Of a DNA stretch of 6,395 nt, positions 1 through 6,395 are shown one piece after another. The notes under the pieces were generated by a model, which saw nothing but the letters and a program-made list of their open reading frames with translations, ran no database searches and had not been told where the DNA came from. The first letter of the stretch is position 1; every line of letters begins with the position of its first letter. Source of the DNA: Cytophagales bacterium (GTDB lineage Bacteria; Bacteroidota; Bacteroidia; Cytophagales; Cyclobacteriaceae); assembly GCA_029262935.1 (NCBI GenBank), contig JAJCYK010000174.1, positions 1 to 6,395 of the forward strand, read 5' to 3'. Made by a program: the position numbers and the translations under genes.

Positions 1-1
1 A

Positions 2-1600
2 TTTCTGGAAACTGATAATAGTAATGTATTGATCACGTCCCCTTCGGGACTGTTTCAGATTGTAGACAATAACATTGTGCCCTTTCATCTGTATGAAGAC
101 CTTTCGAATTATAAACTTCATTCATTACAATTGCACGGTGATTTTATTTGGGTTGGTACTTGGGGGTCTGGTATCATTAGAATGAACACTAAAACCAAAA
201 GCATTCTTACTATTACAGAAAAGGATGGCTTAGATTCAGACTTGATACAAAGTTTAAGATTTGACAAAGAGGGATATCTATGGGTTGGTACTACACTAGG
301 TTTGAACAAAATTGAGCTGGATAGCGCATCAAATATTAAAAAGTTGAAAAGGTATACCCCAAATGATGGTTTTTTCGGACGGAGCATTTCCACCGAACCA
401 AGTATTTACATGCACGAAGACAACATTTGGGTGGGTACATTAAACGGAGCATACCGTTATGCACCTATTAATGATGAATCCAATCAGCTCCCACCAACTA
501 CTCAAATCACTTCCTTGGATCTGTTTAATACTACATTTGATTGGACCTCCAGAGGGGCAGTCAATTCCTGGTTTAATTTGCCCTTTGACTTAAGCCTAAA
601 GCATAATGAGAATCACCTGACTTTTAATTTTATAGGGTTGGATTATTCCGATCCTGCATCTGTTCAATATCAAGTTAAACTAGATCCTTTTGATAAAGAA
701 TGGTCGCCCCCTAGTAAAAACACTTTTGCGACATATACCAATCTGCCTCCCGGAGATTACACCTTTAAGGTACTCACAGGAAATAGCGACGGCGTTTGGA
801 ATACCATACCTGCAGAATATTCCTTAAGCATCACACCTCCTTTTTGGAACAAAGCTTGGTTTATTTTCTTGACGGCGATTTCCACTACTGGTATCTTGGC
901 TTTTCTTTGGATTGGCTATCGCACCCGCCTCGATTTACAGAAAAAACTGTCAATTACAGCAGCGGAAGAGTTGGCGGTTATGGAGACCAGAAAAAAAATG
1001 GCTATGGAATTCCAACACGAAATTGGCAACAAACTGGCCGGTATTCTAGTGTCCTCTAATGTGCTTCAAAAACTGCTTGGTGTCACTGGGAATGGAGCAG
1101 CCACCAATGGAGATGTGGTGCCATTTGCAAGACGTATTCAAAGCAACTCTAAGGAGATCTTCGAAAACATTCAAGATTTTATATGGACGATAGATCCGCA
1201 AAATGATAATTTAATTGAATTATATACACATATTAAGGAATATGCGGAGAAGAAATTCCAACCTAGCTTAGAGTTTGTATCCGCAGTGGACCTGATGACC
1301 CTGGACCCAGAGCCCACGGGTAGTGACCTCAACAGACAAGTTGTTTGGATCTTTAAAAAGTTGGTAATTTTTATCTCATCAGACCCCAACTGCTATTATG
1401 CCTGTTTAGATGTGGTTCAATTACCTTCGAATTTTGAGATAAGCGTAGTATGGAATACCTCAGAGCATTCCAAGCTACAAGAAACAATCGTTATGGAAAT
1501 GAAGCAAAGAGCTCGAAAAGTAAAGGGAGGACTGCTTCTGCACAATCATTCAAACAAAATGCCGAATCATGTGAGATTTGTTTCTAACCAAAAGATTTAA
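2..1600 (+). CDS. Propeller/Y_Y_Y membrane sensor with degenerate histidine-kinase module (5' partial)
   Basis: The frame is open to the left edge (FLETDNSNVL precedes the TTG at 29), so the gene starts outside the window and the TTG is not its start. Numbering residues from that TTG, propeller repeats carry the motifs DFIWVGT (38-44), GYLWVGT (82-88) and DNIWVGT (132-137). A Y_Y_Y domain follows at about 195-270 (YQVKLDPFDKEW, TNLPPGDYTFKV, DGVW), then one transmembrane helix at about 275-297 and a HisKA_3-like dimerisation region (FQHEIGNKLAGI at 328-339, and DFIWTIDPQND at 383-393, a linker typical of Bacteroidota Y_Y_Y kinases). The family senses periplasmic ligands and phosphorylates a response regulator. 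Here the H box is shifted (Gln329-His330 in place of His-Asp), and the ATPase-like end (about 433-523) lacks an N-box Asn, DxGxG and the GNGL-type G2 box, though MKQRARKVKGG still matches the end of the fold. There is no internal stop or frameshift. I infer a pseudokinase sensor working with the regulator 28 bp downstream. Confidence 0.9.
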   Translation, partial: FLETDNSNVLITSPSGLFQIVDNNIVPFHLYEDLSNYKLHSLQLHGDFIWVGTWGSGIIRMNTKTKSILTITEKDGLDSDLIQSLRFDKEGYLWVGTTLGLNKIELDSASNIKKLKRYTPNDGFFGRSISTEPSIYMHEDNIWVGTLNGAYRYAPINDESNQLPPTTQITSLDLFNTTFDWTSRGAVNSWFNLPFDLSLKHNENHLTFNFIGLDYSDPASVQYQVKLDPFDKEWSPPSKNTFATYTNLPPGDYTFKVLTGNSDGVWNTIPAEYSLSITPPFWNKAWFIFLTAISTTGILAFLWIGYRTRLDLQKKLSITAAEELAVMETRKKMAMEFQHEIGNKLAGILVSSNVLQKLLGVTGNGAATNGDVVPFARRIQSNSKEIFENIQDFIWTIDPQNDNLIELYTHIKEYAEKKFQPSLEFVSAVDLMTLDPEPTGSDLNRQVVWIFKKLVIFISSDPNCYYACLDVVQLPSNFEISVVWNTSEHSKLQETIVMEMKQRARKVKGGLLLHNHSNKMPNHVRFVSNQKI

Positions 1601-1628
1601 AACACCTACTAACTTTAACCTATGGACA

Positions 1629-2258
1629 ATGGGATATTTTCGAAAAAGAGTAACCATTATTGAAGATAATGATGAGATCCGGGAGGGGTATTCATTTATA
1701 ATTAACTCGCTTAAAAACTACTATGTGATAAATGCTTATACAAACTGTGAGGATGCCCTAAAAAACTTAACTAAGGACCATCCAGATATTGTAATTATGG
1801 ATTTGGAATTACCGGGAATGACGGGTATTGAAGGCACCTTCGAGATAAAAAAACTAAGGCCCACTACAGACATAATCGTGAACACTGTGTTTGAAAGCAA
1901 TAAGTTGGTTTTCGATGCCCTGTGCGCCGGAGCTACTGGGTATCTTACGAAAAACTCCGAAGATTTTGAATTGATAAAGGCCCTAGATACGGTATCAGCT
2001 GGAGGTGCTCCTATGAGTACTCACATCGCCAAGATGGTAGTAAGCTCCTTTCAAATAAATCCAAAATCTCCATTAACTACCAGGGAAACAGAAGTACTCA
2101 AATTGGTGGCAGAAGGTAAAAGCTATTCCACCATAGCTAAGGAGCTTTTTATTGCCAAAGAGACCGCTAAAACCCATATTAAAAACATCTACAACCGTTT
2201 GCACGTAAATAATAAAGCTGATGCCATAGCACAGGCGAAAAAAGATCGACTCATATAA
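1629..2258 (+). CDS. NarL/LuxR-family two-component response regulator
   Basis: This 209-residue protein is a cytoplasmic DNA-binding response regulator of the usual length for the NarL/FixJ group. The receiver domain (about 7-122) has the acidic pair Glu12-Asp13 (IIEDND), phosphoacceptor Asp58 (IVIMDLELPGMTG), Thr86 and Lys108 (GYLTK), so every residue needed for phosphorylation is present. The C-terminal LuxR-type helix-turn-helix (about 147-204) shows LTTRETEVLKLVAEG, then IAKELFIAKETAKTHIKNIY. I chose the ATG at 1629 because it lies just before the first receiver strand. The TTG at 1578 would overlap the sensor gene and add 17 residues unlike the family, and an ATG at 1622 is out of frame and stops at 1663. 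No strong Shine-Dalgarno is visible, as is normal in this phylum. It probably shares a transcript with the upstream sensor and may control the SusCD pair downstream; the target is inferred from position only. Confidence 0.95.
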   Translation: MGYFRKRVTIIEDNDEIREGYSFIINSLKNYYVINAYTNCEDALKNLTKDHPDIVIMDLELPGMTGIEGTFEIKKLRPTTDIIVNTVFESNKLVFDALCAGATGYLTKNSEDFELIKALDTVSAGGAPMSTHIAKMVVSSFQINPKSPLTTRETEVLKLVAEGKSYSTIAKELFIAKETAKTHIKNIYNRLHVNNKADAIAQAKKDRLI

Positions 2259-2353
2259 ATGGCGAATTAATACGATCCCACATCTTGCTTTTTCCGCGGC
2301 AACATAAACTTAGATAACCTACACATTTAGAGGTTCATACGAGTTTTCCTGAA

Positions 2354-2376
2354 TTCCCCTACACCAAATAGGGGGA
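2354..2376 (+). other. GC-rich hairpin in the regulator-to-susC intergenic region
   Basis: TTCCCCTA (2354-2361) can pair with TAGGGGGA (2369-2376) around a 7-base loop, CACCAAA, giving an 8-bp stem with one G-U pair. It starts about 95 bases after the regulator stop codon. No T-run follows (the next bases are GGGAAGC), so it does not look like a standard intrinsic terminator. It could be a weak transcript-end or processing structure, or a DNA site. The string ATTCCCCT at its left arm (2353-2360) recurs at 2411-2418. Confidence 0.35.
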
Positions 2377-2432
2377 GGGAAGCTATCGACAATTTCAACC
2401 TATATCAGGGATTCCCCTTGATTTATATTCCA

Positions 2433-2473
2433 ACAAATTTGTGATATCACTAATAGGGATACATATGCCCTAT
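2433..2473. promoter_or_regulatory. Palindrome cluster upstream of the susC-like gene, candidate operator/promoter
   Basis: Three symmetric elements lie within 41 bases, 39 to 79 bases before the SusC start codon: ACAAATTTGT (2433-2442), GTGATATCAC (2441-2450, sharing two bases with the first), and ATAGGG-N9-CCCTAT (2453-2473). The first overlaps CAAATTTG (2434-2441), which differs at one fixed position from the Bacteroidota -7 consensus TAnnTTTG. No convincing -33 TTG stands at the usual distance (the nearest, 2418-2420, is too close), so the promoter call is weak. The position fits an operator for the adjacent LuxR-type regulator, but this is inference. Confidence 0.4.
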
Positions 2474-2511
2474 GACCAATCGTAATCACATTTAAACTTT
2501 AACCACAATTT

Positions 2512-5500
2512 ATGAAAGTACAACTACAGTTTGTGTTATTCTTTCTTTTCATGTTCTCGCAGCAGGGATTGTATGCACAAGAAAGAACCGTAACAGGTAC
2601 CGTAACTGCTGCTGAAGATGGACAACCGTTACCAGGTGTCAATGTTATTAACAAGGGTACCATCACAGGTACCGTAACAGATATTGACGGCGCATATACA
2701 GTAACTGTGCCCTCTAACGAATCCATCTTAATCTTTTCCTTTATTGGCCTTTCTTCTCAGGAAGTAGCAGTCGGTAATAGATCCGTAATTGATGTAGCCA
2801 TGCAGGCTGATGTAACGGAACTGGGAGAAGTAGTAGTTACCGCGGTGGGTATTGAAAGACAAGCACGGGATTTAAGTTATTCCGTTACTACCGTTTCAAG
2901 TGATGAGCTCACAAAAACTCGATCCAATAATTTACTTTCCTCCTTACAAGGTAAAGTACCAGGCGCCAGAATTCAAACTACCTCTGGACAACCCGGTGCT
3001 TCACAACAAGTAATCCTAAGAGGTATTGCAACATTGACAAACGGCAGTGGACAACCATTGATTGTAGTTGATGGTATTCCTATAAACAATAGCCAACTTG
3101 CTGATTTCACTTCCGCTGCTGGTTTAAATGGTGTAGGAGTATTTAGCGATAACACGGATTCGGGAAGTGGATTAAATGATATTGAACCAGAGAACATTAA
3201 AAGCGTCAATATTCTAAAAGGAATATCTGCTGCGGCATTGTATGGTTCTCGTGCTGCCAATGGTGCTATTATAATTACCACCAAAGATGGCAAAGGAAGT
3301 ACTAAAAGTGAAGTTACCTACTCTGGTTCTTGGACGGCAGATTCTCCTTTGAGATTGCCTAAAATACAAACCAGTTTTGGCCTGGGTCAGTTTGGAGAAA
3401 ATGTGTTCTTTAACAATGACCAGGAAACATGGGGAGACGCTTATGATGGAACCCTTCGACCTTGGTCTCAGATAATTGACAACCAACAATTGTTTAAGAA
3501 CTATTCTCCTACTCCTCAAAGTTTAAGAGAAGCATTCGACTTTGGTTCGTCTTTGAAGAACACCATTACATTTAGTGGTGGCAATGACAATTCCAATTTC
3601 TTTACTTCTTATTCCTTTTTGGATCAAGATGGTATCGTGCCCGGTACAGGTCAGCAAAGGCACAACATTAAACTGACTGGTGGATCTGAGCTAGACAACA
3701 ATATATCCATTAGGGGATCAGTTGAATTTATCAACAGCGAGCTTGATGGTTCTCCCCAAGGGTTTGGAGGTAATTCGGATGCTGGTTTTTATGCCAATTT
3801 GTTGAGAACATCTGCTGACTTGAATACGGCAGAGGCAAGAAACTTTAATGATCCTTTTTATGATGTTGCCGGGTACTTTACCCCATTTAATTCTAACCCT
3901 TTCCGTGCTGCGGAGACTTGGGAGGACGTTACAAAATCCAATCGAATTACTGGTAATGTAGAATTAGGATATAAAGCTACTGACTGGTTGAGTTTTACTG
4001 TTCGTGGAGGTGGTGACATAATCAGTCGTACCTTAACTCAGTTTAGACCTATTGAAGTGGCAGGAGCACCCAATAACATTAATAGGCCAGGTACTCTTAG
4101 AGTTGTGGAACGAAATATCGAAGAATTAAACATTGATGCCCTGGCCAACATTCATAAAGATGTTACGGAAGAATTGAGCGCCAATCTAATCGTGGGTTAT
4201 AACCTAAGAGATCAACAAGCCAACACGGTGGTAACACAGCAACCTAATTTAGGGATTGCAGGATTTCCTAGTTTGAATAATGGTTTAGTACAGCCCGTTG
4301 TTTCTCAATTGTTTTCTAAGAGAAGACTTTTAGGAGCTTATGCTCAATTGGCACTTTCTTATAGAGGAGCATATCACTTGGAATTTCAGGGAAGGAATGA
4401 TTGGTCTTCTACTTTACCTGAAGACAACAATTCATTCTTCTACTATTCGGTATCAGGAAACGTAATCATTTCTGATCTGGCGGATCTTGGCCCTATTAAC
4501 TTTTTAAAGATAAAAGGATCTTATGCAGAGGTGGGGAATGATGCTCCTGTTTACAGTACAGCCACTCCTTTCTCGGTAACACTAGATCCAAATATTAACA
4601 ACGGTCGCCTGGCTAATTTTCCATGGATTGGTACCACAGGTGCCAGAGCTTTTAACATCGTTGGTAATAACAACTTGCAGCCTGAAACGACCAAGGGTTG
4701 GGAAGCTGGATTTGATGTAGGCATCTTAGACGAACGTATTCATCTAGATTTTACTTATTACAACCAACTTTCAGAGGACCAAATAACCAATGTACAGGTT
4801 CCTGCTCCCACTGGTTTTACCAGTAGAACCCTAAATGCAGGAGCCATTCGAAACAAGGGTCTGGAGGCTACGCTTACAGCTGTGCCTATAGAAACTTCTG
4901 ATTTCCGATGGAGTGCTACCGTTAATTTTGCTCGTAACATAAGTAGAGTAGAGAGCTTAGCAGAAGGCTTGGATCAATTTACTATAGCCGGTTTCTCTAG
5001 CGGTGCTTCTGTGAACGTGCTGGCAATTCCTGGAGAAGAGTATGGCTTGTGGGACTTCACGGATTTCTTAAGAGATCCTGATGGCAACATTGTCGTTAAT
5101 GCACAAACGGGCATTCCTCAATTGGATAACACAGGAAACAAAAGAGACGGTCGATCAATAAATCCCGATTTCACAGCTGCTTTCCTAAGTACTTTAACCT
5201 ATAAGAATTTCAGATTCTCATTTAACTTCCAAGGTTCTAAAGGAGGTTATTTCTATTCTCAAACTTTAGAGGAAATAACTAATCCTGGAAAATCATTAAA
5301 AACTACTTTTAATGAGCGTAATCCTTGGATTGTTCCAGGTTCGGTATTAGCCAATACGGATGGCACGTTTTCTCCAAATACTAGTGTATTTGTAGTGGAC
5401 CCCAACCAATTTTGGAACAACGGTACTTTGGAGCGGAGCCTATTACCCGCTTCTTTCTTAAAACTGCGTGAGGTATCTCTGACCTACGATTTACCAGCAC

Positions 5501-5706
5501 GCTGGATAGAAAGTATGCCTCTTAGCTCTCTTTCAGTATCTGCCATTGGTCGAGATTTGTTCTTATGGACAGATTCGGAAAATAAATATGCTGATCCCGA
5601 GCAAGCTTTGGGTCGTGGCCAGGGAGCTTTAGGATTCCCAGGATTTGAGTTAGCTACCATTCCAGGGACGCGCTCTTATGGTTTCTCAATTAGGGCAACA
5701 CTTTAA
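2512..5706 (+). CDS. SusC/RagA-like TonB-linked outer-membrane transporter
   Basis: This 1064-residue protein has the usual SusC length of about 1000. It is an outer-membrane beta-barrel that, in this family, imports nutrients bound by a SusD lid using TonB/ExbBD energy. A signal peptide (1-22, hydrophobic FVLFFLFMF, likely cleavage LYA|QE) leads to a carboxypeptidase-regulatory-like beta domain (about 26-97; GQPLPGVNV, KGTITGTVTDIDGAY). A TonB-box-like stretch follows (ELGEVVVTAVG, 103-113), then the plug (about 118-258) with VVDGIPINN and the family signature GSRAANGAIIITTKDG (245-260). The rest is barrel, ending in IPGTRSYGFSIRATL. There is no STN domain before the regulatory-like domain, so control through an anti-sigma/ECF pathway is not indicated, which suits control by the neighbouring two-component genes. 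The ATG at 2512 directly precedes the signal peptide. The gene is 13 bp upstream of the SusD-like gene, so the two form an operon. The substrate is not deducible. Confidence 0.97.
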   Translation: MKVQLQFVLFFLFMFSQQGLYAQERTVTGTVTAAEDGQPLPGVNVINKGTITGTVTDIDGAYTVTVPSNESILIFSFIGLSSQEVAVGNRSVIDVAMQADVTELGEVVVTAVGIERQARDLSYSVTTVSSDELTKTRSNNLLSSLQGKVPGARIQTTSGQPGASQQVILRGIATLTNGSGQPLIVVDGIPINNSQLADFTSAAGLNGVGVFSDNTDSGSGLNDIEPENIKSVNILKGISAAALYGSRAANGAIIITTKDGKGSTKSEVTYSGSWTADSPLRLPKIQTSFGLGQFGENVFFNNDQETWGDAYDGTLRPWSQIIDNQQLFKNYSPTPQSLREAFDFGSSLKNTITFSGGNDNSNFFTSYSFLDQDGIVPGTGQQRHNIKLTGGSELDNNISIRGSVEFINSELDGSPQGFGGNSDAGFYANLLRTSADLNTAEARNFNDPFYDVAGYFTPFNSNPFRAAETWEDVTKSNRITGNVELGYKATDWLSFTVRGGGDIISRTLTQFRPIEVAGAPNNINRPGTLRVVERNIEELNIDALANIHKDVTEELSANLIVGYNLRDQQANTVVTQQPNLGIAGFPSLNNGLVQPVVSQLFSKRRLLGAYAQLALSYRGAYHLEFQGRNDWSSTLPEDNNSFFYYSVSGNVIISDLADLGPINFLKIKGSYAEVGNDAPVYSTATPFSVTLDPNINNGRLANFPWIGTTGARAFNIVGNNNLQPETTKGWEAGFDVGILDERIHLDFTYYNQLSEDQITNVQVPAPTGFTSRTLNAGAIRNKGLEATLTAVPIETSDFRWSATVNFARNISRVESLAEGLDQFTIAGFSSGASVNVLAIPGEEYGLWDFTDFLRDPDGNIVVNAQTGIPQLDNTGNKRDGRSINPDFTAAFLSTLTYKNFRFSFNFQGSKGGYFYSQTLEEITNPGKSLKTTFNERNPWIVPGSVLANTDGTFSPNTSVFVVDPNQFWNNGTLERSLLPASFLKLREVSLTYDLPARWIESMPLSSLSVSAIGRDLFLWTDSENKYADPEQALGRGQGALGFPGFELATIPGTRSYGFSIRATL

Positions 5707-5719
5707 TTCAATTAGAGAT

Positions 5720-6395
5720 ATGAAAAATATTTTGAATAAAACTATATATAGTTTCGTACTGGTATTGTTGAGTGGTTTTTTGGGATGTTCAGACTACCTG
5801 GACATCAACGATGACCCCAATAATGTAGCCAACCCCAATCCTGCTTTCACTTTGACAGCAGCCGAAGTGGACATTGCAAACTTTATGTCTGATGCTTACG
5901 GGTTAGCCGCGTCATACTGGGTACAATATGTAACACAAGCCGGCAACGTGGCGGGTATTGATCAAAGAGACCAATACGACATCACACCGGGTAACAATAC
6001 GTACCAAAGGGATTTCACAGGTATTTTCTCAGGTCCTTTACAAGACTTGGTATTTACTGAAGAAAACGCCACGAATCTGGAAGATGCCAATACTGCGGCA
6101 GTCGCTGCCATATTAAAGGTTTATACTTTTCAAGTTCTTGTGGATATGTTTGACCGGGTTCCCTATTTCGAAGCACTTCAAATTAGCGAGGTGACTACAC
6201 CAAATTACGACGAAGGAGACGCTATTTATGCGGATTTGATTATTCGCTTAGATGAGGCCTTAGCTAAAATCGATCCCAACGCCTCGATTAATGGCGATTT
6301 GATCTTTGGCGGTAATATGGGGCAGTGGCAAAGATTCGGAAATTCCTTGAAGCTTAAGATATACATGCGGCAAACCGAAGTTAATCCGGGTGGAG
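5720..6395 (+). CDS. SusD/RagB-like nutrient-binding outer-membrane lipoprotein, SusD-like_2 type (3' partial)
   Basis: The frame opens at ATG 5720 and stays open to the right edge, giving 225 complete codons, roughly half or less of a normal family member of about 500 residues. The N-terminus is a lipoprotein signal peptide: MKNILNK, a hydrophobic core, and a lipobox ending FLGC with Cys23 as the predicted lipidated residue. The mature start, SDYLDINDDPNN, is acidic and typical of surface-exposed SusD proteins. Features matching the SusD-like_2 (RagB-type) group are MFDRVPYFEALQ (143-154), YDEGDAIYADLI (163-174), a helix LDEALAKID, and GQWQRFGNSLKLKIYMR (201-217), equivalent to the family's W..FANSLKLR..MR. 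In this family the protein caps the SusC barrel and captures ligand at the cell surface. It begins 13 bp after the SusC-like stop codon and is surely co-transcribed. RagB-like members may bind peptides rather than glycans, but the ligand here is unknown. Confidence 0.93.
   Translation, partial: MKNILNKTIYSFVLVLLSGFLGCSDYLDINDDPNNVANPNPAFTLTAAEVDIANFMSDAYGLAASYWVQYVTQAGNVAGIDQRDQYDITPGNNTYQRDFTGIFSGPLQDLVFTEENATNLEDANTAAVAAILKVYTFQVLVDMFDRVPYFEALQISEVTTPNYDEGDAIYADLIIRLDEALAKIDPNASINGDLIFGGNMGQWQRFGNSLKLKIYMRQTEVNPGG

Noticed and set aside
29..31. TTG as the start codon of the sensor gene
   Set aside because: The frame is open and protein-like from base 2 (FLETDNSNVL continues the propeller repeat), so the gene extends past the left edge.
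118..393. Reverse-strand 91-codon frame opposite the propeller region
   Set aside because: It overlaps conserved propeller motifs on the + strand and shows no protein-like features.
1331..1600. Frameshift as the cause of the odd kinase C-terminus
   Set aside because: Matches to the family on both sides (IFKK near 1349 and MKQRA..KGG near 1500) are in the same frame, so no shift is needed.
1578..1628. Longer N-terminus for the response regulator from TTG 1578
   Set aside because: It would overlap the sensor gene by 23 bases and add residues not seen in receiver domains; ATG 1629 fits the family.
1622..1663. Small 13-codon ORF starting 7 bases before the regulator start
   Set aside because: It is out of frame with the regulator, very short and carries no signal of its own; probably chance.
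2354..2376. Intrinsic terminator for the sensor/regulator unit
   Set aside because: The hairpin is not followed by a T-run and lies nearly 100 bases past the stop codon, so it is listed only as a hairpin.
2593..2678. 14-bp direct repeat ACAGGTACCGTAAC in the SusC-like gene (2593-2606 and 2665-2678)
   Set aside because: It encodes the two TGTVT segments that the carboxypeptidase-regulatory-like domain normally carries, so protein constraint explains it.
2973..3519. Reverse-strand open frames opposite the SusC-like gene
   Set aside because: They lie wholly within a clear conserved gene, have no recognisable domain and look like codon-bias shadows.

Overview
The window comes from a member of the Bacteroidota. 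The evidence is a SusC-like TonB-dependent transporter followed immediately by a SusD-like lipoprotein, a periplasmic sensor of the propeller/Y_Y_Y type, moderately AT-rich DNA, and start codons without strong Shine-Dalgarno sequences. A genus cannot be fixed from the sequence alone. All genes lie on the + strand.

Layout: (1) 2-1600, the 3' part of a membrane sensor gene that runs off the left edge: propeller repeats, Y_Y_Y domain, one transmembrane helix and a histidine-kinase-like cytoplasmic end. (2) 1629-2258, a complete NarL/LuxR-type response regulator, 28 bp downstream and probably co-transcribed. (3) 2259-2511, a 253-bp intergenic region with a GC-rich hairpin and, nearer the next gene, a cluster of short palindromes; it is the likely promoter/operator region of the transport operon. 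(4) 2512-5706, a complete SusC-like transporter. (5) 5720-6395, the first 225 codons of a SusD-like lipoprotein of the SusD-like_2 type, cut by the right edge.

The likely working model is that a periplasmic ligand sensed by the propeller/Y_Y_Y protein controls the LuxR-type regulator, which controls the adjacent SusCD nutrient-uptake pair. The substrate cannot be read from this window. No carbohydrate-active enzyme or peptidase gene is visible, although the operon continues beyond the right edge.

The most unusual point is the sensor's kinase module. The reading frame is intact to the end of the ATPase-like domain, but the ATP-binding motifs (N box, G1 DxGxG, G2) are unrecognisable. The H box reads FQHEIG where the family normally has LHDEIG, so Gln occupies the phosphoacceptor position and the only His is one residue later. 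The partner regulator keeps all phosphorylation residues. This looks like a pseudokinase paired with an intact response regulator next to a SusCD locus.
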